Positions 22,684 through 33,239 of a stretch of 64,000 bases of DNA are shown piece after piece (positions within the stretch are counted from its first letter, which is position 1; each line of letters begins with the position of its first letter). The notes under the pieces are model-generated. The model saw nothing but the letters and a program-made list of their open reading frames with translations. It was not told where the DNA came from and made no database searches. The DNA comes from Sclerodactyla briareus (Eukaryota; Echinodermata; Holothuroidea; Dendrochirotida; Sclerodactylidae): contig JAODTK010001344.1 in assembly GCA_026419785.1 (NCBI GenBank), positions 372,001 through 436,000 on the forward strand, read 5' to 3'. The translations under genes and the position numbers were made by a program.

Positions 22684-25600
22684 CTGAAATAGAGCGGAAA
22701 ATATTAAATAAATATAGGGTGTGATATTTCATGCTATGTGACCAACAAATTGAAATATTGGTTTTGCCATAGCCTATTACATCAGTGAAGCACAAGAGCC
22801 ATGTTTTTTTTTTGTTTTTTTTTGTAACCTATCACCATTGAAAAGAGGAAATGACAGAACCGTACTGCCAAAATTGAGAGATTCAAGCATGTCACCTTGA
22901 ACAGTTTCACGCTGATCGATCACGTCACAAGGAAATGATGCGAATGGAGTCTTGTTCATGGACTCTACACAGTATAATGCTGCCATTTATCATCCATGCT
23001 CATTTGTTGTAGAGTTTCTCAGGAGTCAATGTAACAAATCGGAAGTATGGTCATCACATGGAATGTTTTTACGAATGCTTCATGTGAGGCAATATATAAC
23101 TGTGAGAGAGAGTAGCATAGTTGGCTCTTCTGCGGGTTTGCTTTTGTAATGCTGGGAACAGCACGCACAAGATTGATTATCGCACAATTGCTAAGCTGCA
23201 TCCCCATATTGTTATCGCCCGCATACCTTAAATGCATAGTCTGCTGAAGCTGTTCATAAGCCAATTGGCTAGTGCATGGATTGTGGTATAACGCATGCTT
23301 CCGGTCTTACCACATAATATTCTGGCTGGTGATCGATTAAAAAAATGCTCTGGTCACACAAGTCACTGAAATGATGTCACTGTCTAATTTTTGCTAAATG
23401 GGTTAATGCAACATACAGAAACAACACAGCAGTTGAAAAGAAAAAAAATTCTTGTGTATGGAGTATGGTGTACTTTGAACACTGTTTACATGACTACTGA
23501 CATTGTACTCCAAGGAAAGATTATGTTACGTATACAAAACGCCCCCAAGACTAGTTTTCTTGTTTATTCCAAGGTGTCCACAGATAGGCTACTTAACTGT
23601 CATACGGAATCTCGGTACCTGTTAACTGTCATATGATTATATATATAGTTGCTCGCACCTGTGAAACAGTGTGAAGTCCTCTTTAAGACATGACCACAGT
23701 CTGTGTCATGTACACCTCCACATATAAATTTCACAATGGCTTGGCTTCCTCCCATCTCTGAGATTGAAGTTTCCTTATCACATGTGTTAAACATAAATGC
23801 AGATATGGCACAAGATGGAATCAAAGCGGGTACCTAAGTCACATAAGAGATCTTGTATGAGGAAGTTCACAGCAGTTGAATTGCTCTGAAATTATAATTG
23901 TAAGGGCCTAACCACCAGCTGACACGGTCTGCTGTTCATTCTACTTGACCATACAATCTATACTGCAGTGGGAAGAGCCAATCCATACGTAGGCAGAATG
24001 TGGCTAGCACTACTATCCCTTCATCCTTCAATGCTAATCACTAGAGCTAGTCTATGACATGAACAGCCAGTGTTTAAACCGTGATTAACCCGCTCGATGG
24101 TCTGATGCTCAATGGTACATGACTGCCCCCCTGCATCGAATTGTTGCCAAAATATGTAGCAGGGTTACTGCTACTCAGGGTAAACAGCACCTTTTCGGGC
24201 AGGTTGGATTCCCAAAATAAGATGATGTGGGTACTAAAAGGGTCCAAAGAATATAATATTTTACGCTTTTTCGATATAAATGGCAGCTTTGCCAACTTAG
24301 CGCTAACATCATTCAATTGGATCCCACAAACATTTAGAGCCAGTGCTAGCCCTGATATGAAGATGTCTACATGACCACATTCAGGACAAACCAACGACAG
24401 TTGCCTGGGAAATGCTTCCATGCATATTCATATGGCACCACTTTCAAAGCGTAGTCGTTATGAGGATTAACTACCAGAAAAGCGCGTGGTGCAAACTGGT
24501 TGTCGATGAGTGACATTTTCATCCCAGTAACGAGCCTGCCAGGGGTACAGAGCGCATTGCATGCTAGTTTAGTGATAGCTTCACATATGCCCATCACCAG
24601 GGTAGCAAGTCCAGCCAAAAATGTTTGATTGTTATAAGATTGTACATTGAAAATCATGCCAATCAAACTTGCTTATGTTCATAGCATGTTCGGTTATAAA
24701 GTTACAAATTGTTTAAAGATTATTAATTTATCACCGCTGAGTTGGCAATTTTGCAAATTGGCAACACTTGATGATGTCATATCTGCCAATTTTAAAGAGA
24801 AGGTTAAGAAATGTGTCTTAACTCTACCCTTATAATTGGTAGAAATGACATCATAAAAGTTTGCCAGTTTGCCAAAATAACCAAATTATATGACAATTGA
24901 GGAAGGAAGAAGCCAATTTCTCAACCGAACATGCTGTAAACACCGAACATGCTATAAACCGGAACAAAGTGATACTTGAATGATTTTTTATCTGTCAACA
25001 ATAACACCCAAAAGGGTATTAATTTGGCTGTATTTTGCCTTTAATATTGGTAACATTCAGCTAACAAGGACTCGTTTTGGCAAATTTGCTGCATTTCCTT
25101 TCAAAAGAAAACATCCCTTTACACTAACCATACGGGTGAAATCACTGTCAGCTTTTTAAATTAATTTAAAGCAACAAATTTGGCGCTAGGGAGTCTTCTG
25201 CATGAAACTTTACCAGCTCTTTTCCTCTTATCACCCAACGTATATCATATATCCTTTTTTATCATCCATTTCCTGGAGTGGAGTTCCAGATAATTTCTCC
25301 TCATCCATTCGAATACTCCTTGTATGACCCACCGGGAACATGTGAATCCCACTTGTCACTGTGCTGTCACCAAGGCCAGTTACTGATATCCAGTATCAGG
25401 ACTGAGTTCCCAGCAATGATTAAATTTAAGAATCTGTTTCAACCAACCAAATCATAGATAATTGAAATAGGCCAGTGACTGTGTAGCAATTTGGGGAGAA
25501 GTTGTAGAAAACTGTATGCTGCCTACTGTGTTGTGTACAAACTGACTGCTATGCACTTCCAAGTGTGTAGCAATCTTGCTCATTGAGGAGCATTTCCCGA

Positions 25601-28600
25601 TTGCTACACCAGCTATTTTGAACACTGCCAGAGCAAGCGGCTTTCATACTAACATGGCACCTGCTTGTGTGAGCTCTGCGGCAGTCCTTGTTGGCGATCT
25701 CCTGGACACGGATGATCTGGATAGAGTGAGCTCGGGCACGATGGCGGGCACCCATATCCCGGTCTGGAAAATTGAAACGTCAAAATGTGAGAATGTCAAA
25801 TTTATAGGGAGATTGCATGTACTCTCTGCACCATTTAGCCTACAGTACACTATACAGATGTCTGCATGATCACAGTCAGGACAAACAATAGCAGTTGATG
25901 GAAAAGCCATTTCAAGCATATAAATTTAGCACCACTTTCAAAGCGTAATCGTTATGAGATTAACAACCAGCAAAGCGCGGGTGCAAACAGTCCATGGATG
26001 AGACTATTTAACTGAACATGTATCGAGCCGAAAAGACAGAAGCAGATTAGTAACTGTGTTCTACACAGATTTTTGTTCTTATGCCTTTGGAATCCTCAGA
26101 AGTGAAGGCGGTAGTGAAATTAGGCATTTCTCTCTCTTATATATAGTATATTAACGACTTTGGGGTTATGATTGGGCTGTCAATTTCCTGGTGTGATATA
26201 GTGAGCAAGTCTGCAAGAGGAAGGACAGATTCATAGGTATGAAGTTGAGCAATAGTCAGTAGAGGAAGTGAGTTGGTCACTGATTTTGTTATTTCTGGGA
26301 AGGGCATTGCCATGTTGCTATTTTCTGGAAGTGGCCACACAGGATGTTATGAAATGATGGGCAACACTCACATTACCAGAAGGTTTGCCACCCATTGTTG
26401 TTCATTGGTCAGCGTGATATACAGTTTGTGGTTATGTATTAAACAGCCATTTCGGTTGGTTGAAGGCTGTGGTCGGCGGTAATTTTGTGCCGGTTCTTTC
26501 TCTCATGTTGGGTCCTCTCAGCCACCCACCCCCCCCTAACCATTGTGTTGGTACAACCCCTTCCACTCAGAAAAAACTGGCTCATGACAACTAGCCAAAT
26601 ACTGCTTGCAATCAACTATATAATTGACTTAGATTACGGAAAAATTTTTCGTTTACAATCCCAGGTGTGACCTACTTCAGCTAGGGGACTGCAGCACGCT
26701 TTCAGTTGTACTACTTACAGCACTGTGTGACAGCAGCAGCAGTAGTCATGTCTCGTACTCCTGGACAGGTTGTGTGTGCCGCTCCTCGAGTCGTAGCGGA
26801 GCCAAACGCCAAAGTTCTTCACCTTCAGTGGTGTCTTGGCGTACATCTGCGAAGAGAAGGCCAAGCTGATATTGGTATTGACAGCAGGGCTCGAAATAAG
26901 GGGGTTACTATTCAAATGAAAGAGCCCTTGTTCTTGGAATCTGGCATGGGACCAGGGGTATTGAAGGACCAGGGCTTCAAATGAAAAAATCAAAACCCCA
27001 GCGGCTCACAAACCTAGCTCACATGAATAACTACATACACTGAAGTGTCAATCTGCCAACAAAACATTGAAATAGTGCTTGCTGCATTTATGAGTTAGGC
27101 CGACCTAATTGTGACCAAGTGAAGACCCCAGGGCTATTTATTACCCCCCCCCCAAAAAAAATGGTTCATACAATTCCATTAGAACCTGGGGTCATTGATG
27201 TCTTTCAGGGGGATAAAAGCCCCTGGCTATGAGGTTTTGACACTAGTTAAGTTTACCATGAGAGGGCCAGGAAATGCATGATCAGTTCATATATACTCCT
27301 CACCCCCCTTAAAATGTAGGTTGGATAATCGTACCTTTTCCCGATTGAAGCACGATGGTAACATGAATGACTCACTGTTTGGTGTAATCCATTGTTGTAA
27401 CTCCCCAGTAAACCCCCAGACCCAATTCCAATCAATTTAAGTACGCAGACAAGGCATGACCATCATCGTGAACAACGTCTGGTATAATAGAAGTATTGAT
27501 AGTGTTTTATGTGGGTACTCACATTCAACTACCCTGCCACATTTCATAACACTCCCCCCTCCCACATGGTAGGTTTGAAGGGATTGTTATGAATAAGAGG
27601 CAATGACTACAATACGATCTCCTTTCTGGTTTCACCAGTGCCACACAAAAACTACTCTTTGGGGCACTACTAGATTGTAAGTATCCCAGTAAGTGAAGTT
27701 ATTCATGCCAAGCACTTCGCCCATTGCAGGAACAAGGTTCTCAGCGGTCAATCTGGTTGAGCTCAATCCTCGCAATCCTCAATCAGTTCCTGGTAGGGAA
27801 TGAGACAGTGACCCCTGAACAAGGAAATGCAATAGCTTCTTGGAATATAAGTTTTTTTTTCAATTAATTTTGGCTGATATATTTTAGGTCAAACGTAGTA
27901 CGCTATTGGGGTATGCTGTTATATATGAATCCCCCCTAAAGTCCACACCCGGGTGATATTATTCCAGTCAATATATCCCCATGACCTAGTAGTGGTCTGT
28001 GGGATATCATGGTTTTGTGGGTGCGAGCCGCCACCGTCCCAGGCTCGGCCGCTGCCGTAACAATTAGGTGTTAGTGCAATACCTCTCCACCGCTTTATCG
28101 GATGATCTTGACTCTGTACACATGTCCGCCCCTAGTGCATCTCCGGACGCATTTGAAAGTGGGCATCACTGCAATGCTAGGTGATGCTAATTGTCGTACG
28201 TTATGCAAATTTTCCAAGTCGTCGGATTGAACGAAACTTGGTGGTAGGGACCATAGTTGATCCGAAAAAATGTGGAGATCATTTCAAGGTCATCTGAGGT
28301 CAAATTTGCATAATTTAGGTGATTTTCCAAATTTCGGTCAGATTTGAACAAAACTGGTGATGAGGGCTACTTTTTCCTGCCAAGTCATTTTCAAGGCCAT
28401 CATGGTCCAATTTGCATAATCATGTATTTTTTTTGTGAACTTTCCATGACTTGCAACAAAACTTGGTTGATGAAGGCTATCTTAGTTTCTGACGCAAATG
28501 CAGATTCTTCATGGGGTGTTAGATACTTCTTCTTCAATGATTGCTCAAAGGTGGGAAACCCGGGGGTGGGCTACCCGCCTTCCAATGGTCTCGTTTATAA

Positions 28601-31600
28601 TTTGCTATGAGCTAACGAGCCACCCTCAGGATTGCCCCAAGGGCTCCCATGCATAATGTGTGCAATCACTTTCAAGCGCGGTCGTTTGAGTTGAACTAGC
28701 AGCAAAGCGCGTGAGCGTATTCCATCAACGATACCTATTATTGGGACTGAAGTATCTGCTGCTATGTTATTGAAAGTAGCCCGACGTTGTACCAGAATAC
28801 GGGTATTCTGTTTTCCTGATTAACTCAAGAACCCTGACGATATCCAGAGTGGGCTTTTCATCGCTATAGTGGCATGAGGGCTTATCCGGGAAGGGGGATA
28901 TTGCACCATGTGATACTACTTAGCTCATTTCAATGTCATAATCCTCATGTGACAAAAATCAGCCAATGAGATGACAATAATCACTTAAATACAGCATATT
29001 AGAAAACTGGTTGTTAGGATTTTTTTAAATCAAGGCTATTCTTGCAACTGCTGACAGAGGACAAAAAAAAAAAATCTCTCCACGGGTCGTTTGATCTTCT
29101 TCAGATCTTGGCAAAGTACCGAAACGGGACTTGGCGACAACCCATCGTTGGCGAGATTCGCATACGGTAGAGGGCGGGCTTGGGGTTGCTCTCCGTGGGG
29201 CTAAGACCTCCCACCAACGTTGTACTCCTTTAGCTGTATGATTGACAAAGGTAAACAGATTTAATGGTCAAATATTCGAATTTCAGGAAACTACGACGGG
29301 CGAAAAGATGGCAAATTAGCGTTCATTGAACAGGGTGAGGAGATGTTAGGGTGGCATATGTGACAGGTGAACATGGCCCTACAGCGGGTCCCAAGATCCT
29401 GACCCTCGCGGGCTCTAAGCCTACCGGCCTCATCCAGGGGCGTGCTGCCTGGACAAGTTCTTCTCAGTGTGAAAACACCAGGTACTCTCACAGCCAGAAA
29501 AACTAGCAAAATTCAACATAACCAAAAGTATAGAAAAGCGGCAGACATAACACATCCATTATTAGATGTCTTCTCATAATCTGCCTTCCACAGTGTGACA
29601 CTACGAGTCTTCAAGAACAAGGAATTCACCAACAGAAAGGAATGTTTCCAACCATCAAAAGATAAATGCCCATTGTGACACTAGCAAAATTTTAAAGTGT
29701 CATACAAATGGATACAGTTGGCCAAGCCTATTGGAGGTTTGCGCAGATACTTCACATTAATCACATGAATAAAAATTCCCACATGGCCCAGGTGTCAACA
29801 AAGTGTATGGGGGATATACAGTATTATATATTCTGAATGCAATACACAATGACGACAATGTTGTGTAATTTGTAGAAGCATCAATCGTGTTGTACAATAA
29901 AACAGTGTTTACTGTGTTTCTCCATTAGATATGTCTACGGAAAAAAAAAAATGTTACTAGCGCCTAATAGCATCATCTATGCAAGCTTTTGGCACGACGT
30001 TCAACATATAACCTCACTAGGAACACTCGTAACAGAATTTCAAGATCATGTTCGTTGGCAGAGCATCGATGTGAAACATATCGATGAGTTGTTTCTGCCA
30101 GTAGTAGTATATGATTTTCCAGGCCTGAGGCTACAACTACCATCTTTCAAGATTATATAGAGGTATTTCCTCAGAGCTTCCCAACATCGTTGTGGAATAA
30201 CTTTTTGAGATAATAGCAACAATTTCTATGGAATTTTAATGTATCAAGTGCCAGTACCCAGACATTGATTTTAACACTACTGATGGGTCATTCAATTGCA
30301 CTATTCATTGGAATTATTTTTAGATTGCATTATTCAAGTGTTTATAGGTGCGTTTTCTGTAGAAAACGAGGTGTTGTTTCTGGCTCTCAAAATCGCAATT
30401 TGTACAATGCCTAATAGAGAGTAGGATCACCAAGGGTCACTCTAGACCTTCCTTGAAGTGCTATTCTGACAGAGGCCTCATTGGAGGATATGACCATTCA
30501 AATCCCCCCCCATCCTTTTTCCAAGACCCACCTGTAACTTCTTTTTTAAACGGAACTCTGAGGACTACGAGGCCACTCTAAACAAAAACTTCTATTGTAA
30601 GTACCTCTGTTGGGGAGTGGATTTTCCTGCCCGAGAAGTCTACCACTGTTGTGCCTTCGTGCCTTGTGGTTAATCGGTTGCTCGAAATGGTGTTGTGATC
30701 ACTTTTCAGGAACTTGATGATCGGTGGTACCTTCTTCCTTGCGTTGAAAGCAGAGGGGCGAAGTGTTGACACCATTACGAATATGCGCGACGGCCGCGAC
30801 CATTGACTCGGTCCATCACAGTTCCAGGATGGCTCTTCTTGTGGTTCCCAACCAGGTCCTTTAGGTTTTCTACCGAACACTACCCCAAATTTGAAAAAAA
30901 AATTTGCACTGGCAACAACTGAATAGATCAAGTCTATGAGTCATTCTCCTACCATTCACTACACACATGTGAGAACTAAAAATTTGTTGATTAATTGCTC
31001 ACATTACATGTCTCATAGAACCATCACATGTGAACTGGGGACGAAAAGAAAGCTAGGGGCAGCTTTTGACAAAGTTGGGTAAGAAACTAGGCCATAATGT
31101 GAGAGTGCGACTAAGCGGACTGCGAGCTCAAGGGTGCGTGGTGGAGACCTAGGCTAAGTAGATGCGCAAGGAATTTGTTAGACAGATGTGTGACGTTTCA
31201 GGTACAGGGACTAGATTTCACCAGATGCCACACTTTACAGGAGCGTTGGGCAGTATTCAGGAAGCTTGGATCCTTTCCATTGAATAATTACCGAGAATAG
31301 AATGCCTGCAGTCAGTCACCATTTCATACCTCAGCAACTTATCAATCACAATGTAGTGGGTTGTGCAATTTGCCGCTAACAAAATTTGACAACATGGAAA
31401 TATGTCTTTAGAATGATCTGATTTTGACATGAAAATTGAATAAGAAAATCAGAGAAGTGAAAAGGCCCAACAGGATCTCACTAAAACAAATGCCAATTGG
31501 AATGTACACTAAATTAGAAATGAATTGGGCCTGCGTGTACAGTTAAGGGATCACAGTTGCCAAATGTGACCTATCCCACAAAAGCCACATAAGTGCCATA

Positions 31601-32603
31601 ACAGGTAACATAGGATAGAAATCAGGAAGTTGTGCATGTGATTCATCATGCGGTGGGGGTTACCACTTACCAGACATCTCTTGGCCAGATTGCATAATGT
31701 ATAGGCCTACCCATGTGTACCTGGGTGTATGGGATTAGGGGTGGGGTTAGAGTTATTGCAGGTTAGGGGTTACTGTAGGTTTAGGTGTTTGGAAACGTAA
31801 GATTAGGGATCCCATCTGTAATTGGAATTAGAATATGACCCTAACCCCACCCCTATGCCTATCACTAACACTAATCTCTTACATCCAGCTACACATGGGT
31901 AGGCTATACTGATGCAATCATGCCCATCTCTCCCACGGACAATTCCCCCCTGTTCAGTTAACACAAGTCGGTGGGCAAGCAATGTCCTGTGAACTCCACC
32001 GGTATTATGAGTACGCACCTACTTCAGTATGTACAAACCCTATCAGCATTCCCCCCACCCCCTCCTGCCCGTAACACAAATCCCCCACCCCCTCCTGCCC
32101 ATAACACAAACCATTGGCATTCGCCCATTTTGATTTTTTTGTAGTGTCAATACTATTAGGCATTCGGCCTCTAGCATTCGTTTTAGTATCTTCCGCCTAA
32201 CGTTAGGCCTAGTAATATCTATCAGTACTCTCACTGCCAGGTTGTAGCCAGTGCCACAATGCTGCAACTCCAGTCCATTTGTTTGTACACTTTACACACT
32301 GGCCAACGCTGTAATGTACAGTGTAGGGCTATCCTAGGCCTAGGCTATAGTACTACTGTGTATTGATAGCTGATTGCTTGAAGTTCAATACAGCCTAACG
32401 AAAGGACACACGGCAGAAAAATGATCTCACGATAACTAGTTTTGCTAGTACTTCCATTCAATTATTTCACTCCCAAATCTGATCACATAATAGTGGAAGA
32501 CATGTCTATCGTAGCCAGATGATCTTCTCCCAACAAGAATTATCTCAAACATAAAAAAAATCGTTCAAAACGTCTTGTCTTTAACCTGGCCACGGACTTT
32601 CAT
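22591..32603 (-). CDS. RPL18A: 60S ribosomal protein eL20 (L18a), complete five-exon gene
   Basis: Structural protein of the large ribosomal subunit. Five minus-strand exons give the family in order: 32603-32586 (MKVRGQ), 29233-29049 (LKEYNV, VGRS, LYRMRI, KSR-F.YF, KKIK), 26846-26719 ([29 protein letters not shown]), 25763-25654 ([31 protein letters not shown]) and 22683-22591 ([11 protein letters not shown]). The total is about 176 codons, the usual family length. The junction between exons 3 and 4 rebuilds TQC|YRDMG exactly in phase. Exon 4 has at most one base missing. Exons 2, 3 and 5 carry 1-nt indels and exon 2 an A12 homopolymer, which I read as assembly errors. The 5' end has a TOP-like pyrimidine tract and the 3' end has AATAAA. 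Introns are 0.95-3.35 kb, and introns 2-4 each hold a snoRNA-like element. Confidence 0.97.
24361..24495 (-). ncRNA. Putative H/ACA snoRNA, intron 4 of RPL18A (copy 1)
   Basis: On the gene's own strand, the first hairpin closes with GCACCAC/GTGGTGC (7 bp). It has an upper stem GTAGT/ACTAC and a pocket between them. Next come a hinge with ATATGA (fits ANANNA), a second hairpin (GCATG/CATGT, CATT/AATG, CAGG/CCTG, CAAC/GTTG) and ACA three nucleotides before the inferred end. Related copies sit in introns 3 and 2. Human RPL18A is known to host SNORA68. Identity with that RNA is not shown here. Confidence 0.55.
24603..25043. repeat. TTAA-flanked MITE, full-length copy
   Basis: The left end is GCAAGTCCAGCCAAAA and the right end is ATTTGGCTGTATTTTGCCTTTAA (inverted). 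The interior contains a long imperfect hairpin: GTTGGCAATTTTGCAAATTGG with GATGATGTCATATCTGCCAATT, against AATTGGTAGAAATGACATCAT with TTTGCCAGTTTGCCAAA. It lies in RPL18A intron 4, next to the snoRNA-like copy. Confidence 0.75.
25296..25412. repeat. Dispersed repeat shared with 61186-61296
   Basis: ACTCCTTGTATGACCCAC.GGGAACATGTGAA, TTGTCACTGTG.TGTCACCAAG and GATATCCAGTATCAG are near-identical to the second site. The text upstream at 61140 also resembles 16655-16697. The family is unknown. Confidence 0.65.
25654..25763 (-). CDS. RPL18A: RPL18A exon 4
   Basis: The acceptor TTTTCCAG precedes ACCGGGATATGGG. It encodes (Y)[19 protein letters not shown] then [12 protein letters not shown]. The first codon is completed by the T that ends exon 3. 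The donor GTTAGT follows GTGCCAT. Near its end the frame departs by one base from the expected K-Q-F/V-H. This is the cleanest RPL18A exon. Confidence 0.96.
25856..25987 (-). ncRNA. Putative H/ACA snoRNA, intron 3 of RPL18A (copy 2)
   Basis: It shares with copy 1 the first-hairpin pocket strands (CGCGCTTTGCTG and CGCTTTGAAAGTG), the GTGGTGC stem side, the loop AATCTCATAACG, and a second hairpin ending TGCAGACATCT with the ACA box three bases from the end. The stems have diverged more than the pockets. One base of the lower stem (GCACC-C) and the hinge box (AAATTTA) are imperfect, possibly from sequence error. Confidence 0.5.
26719..26846 (-). CDS. RPL18A: RPL18A exon 3
   Basis: The acceptor CTTCTCTTCGCAG precedes ATGTACGCC, and the donor GTAAGTAGT follows CAGTGCT. 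It encodes [20 protein letters not shown] and RSGTHNLSR. Two missing bases then break the expected EYRD-(L/M)TTAAAVTQC. The text ACTACTGCTGCTGCTGTCACACAGTGC is intact. Confidence 0.95.
28190..28480. repeat. TTTGCATAATTT-family array fragment
   Basis: About 2.5 units with GGATTGAACGAAACTTGGTGG, AAATG.GGAGATCATTTCAAGGTCATCTGAGGTCAAATTTGCATAATTT and similar. Period is about 125 bp. It lies in RPL18A intron 2. Confidence 0.65.
28603..28720 (-). ncRNA. Putative H/ACA snoRNA, intron 2 of RPL18A (copy 3, diverged)
   Basis: The pocket strands are the same as in copies 1 and 2 (ACGCGCTTTGCTGCTAG and CGCGCTTGAAAGTGA). The adjacent stem pair changes from CCAC/GTGG to TCAC/GTGA, a compensating substitution. 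The hinge ACATTA fits ANANNA. The second hairpin is short (GAGCC/GGCTC), and the terminal box would be ATA rather than ACA. It is the weakest of the three. Confidence 0.38.
29049..29233 (-). CDS. RPL18A: RPL18A exon 2
   Basis: The acceptor AATCATACAG precedes CTAAAGGAGTACAACGTTG. Through indels it encodes [24 protein letters not shown], a VAKSRFWYF-like stretch, LKKIK and SGEI, then CPLSCQ-like text after an A12/T12 run at 29063-29074 that looks like homopolymer inflation. The donor is uncertain; GTTGCA after GTCAGCA is the nearest. Confidence 0.9.
31687..31920. repeat. Foldback with TTAGGGG-like centre
   Basis: AGATTGCATAATGTATAGGCCTACCCATGTGTA at the left is inverse to TACACATGGGTAGGCTATACTGATGCAATC at the right. 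GGGGTGGGGTTAG near 31738 mirrors CTAACCCCACCCC near 31845. Degenerate TTAGGG-like words lie between. It lies in RPL18A intron 1. The rest of 29240-31680 has no recognised feature. Confidence 0.65.
32586..32603 (-). CDS. RPL18A: RPL18A exon 1 (start codon)
   Basis: ATGAAAGTCCGTGGCCAG encodes MKVRGQ, then the donor GTTAAAG. Most animal eL20 proteins begin MK/MR, two residues, then G, before LKEY, and exon 2 begins LKEY in the matching phase. The TOP-like tract just upstream supports the choice. The exon is only 18 coding bases, so it rests on context. Confidence 0.78.
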
Positions 32604-32660
32604 GTTTGCCGACCACAGAAAAAAGAGGGATCTCGCCAACAATTTCTCGCACATGCGCAA
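32604..32660 (-). promoter_or_regulatory. 5'TOP-like start region of RPL18A
   Basis: On the minus strand, CTCTTTTTTCT (32627-32617) lies 24 bases before the ATG, followed by a short leader GTGGTCGGCAAAC. A C followed by a pyrimidine run is the 5'TOP signature that puts ribosomal-protein mRNAs under mTOR-dependent translation in animals. No TATA box is evident upstream. Confidence 0.6.
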
Positions 32661-33239
32661 ATACCTATGTTTCACACATGGGTTATGCACCTATAGTTGC
32701 CAACTCATTTTTACTCTCCATAAAACGAGAGTCTCACCACGACGGAGGGCCAGTTTTATATGTTTTTCCACTCATTTTAGTGGAACTGATAGTTTTTCAT
32801 TTTTGGAATACACTGAAATTTTCAACAGAAGGATGAATTCCTTAAATCAGTACTCACTCGAGCTGTAATTGTGGTGGGTGTACCTCAATTCACACCACTG
32901 TCATATAACGCCTAGATTACCTGTGAACTGATGGGGAAAAATAGTTTGAGGAACTGCCTTCAAAGGCTGTCAAGGGTTCCCATCTGAGCGCAGTTACGAG
33001 TCCCCAATTTGTATCTCGCTAGGTTATACACACAAATATTGAGGACGGGCGGTCTGTTTAATCTCTGTGTTACATGAGTTCTTGTATTACTGCCCCAATG
33101 CCCCATGCATGGACTTTGTTATCGGGTCGGCAAGACGGACTCAACATTCAGAAAAACATGGAATCCTGAAATTCGAAATTCGAATGGAAAAGTATCTCAA
33201 ATATTCGAAAAATGATCCCACTGAGGTTGAAGGCTGTCA

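Noticed and set aside
23600..23850. Minus-strand frame [13 protein letters not shown]...[17 protein letters not shown] resembling an armadillo-repeat exon with GT and AG at its ends
   Set aside because: It lies inside RPL18A intron 4. Once RPL18A was recognised there was no second gene to join, and the resemblance is short and has no supporting neighbouring exons.
30578..30931. 117-codon minus-strand open frame in RPL18A intron 1
   Set aside because: No domain, no repeat similarity and no splice context that I recognise. Length alone is not enough.
31738..31790. True interstitial telomere (TTAGGG)n
   Set aside because: The words are irregular and few, and they sit inside a foldback. It is not a telomeric array.
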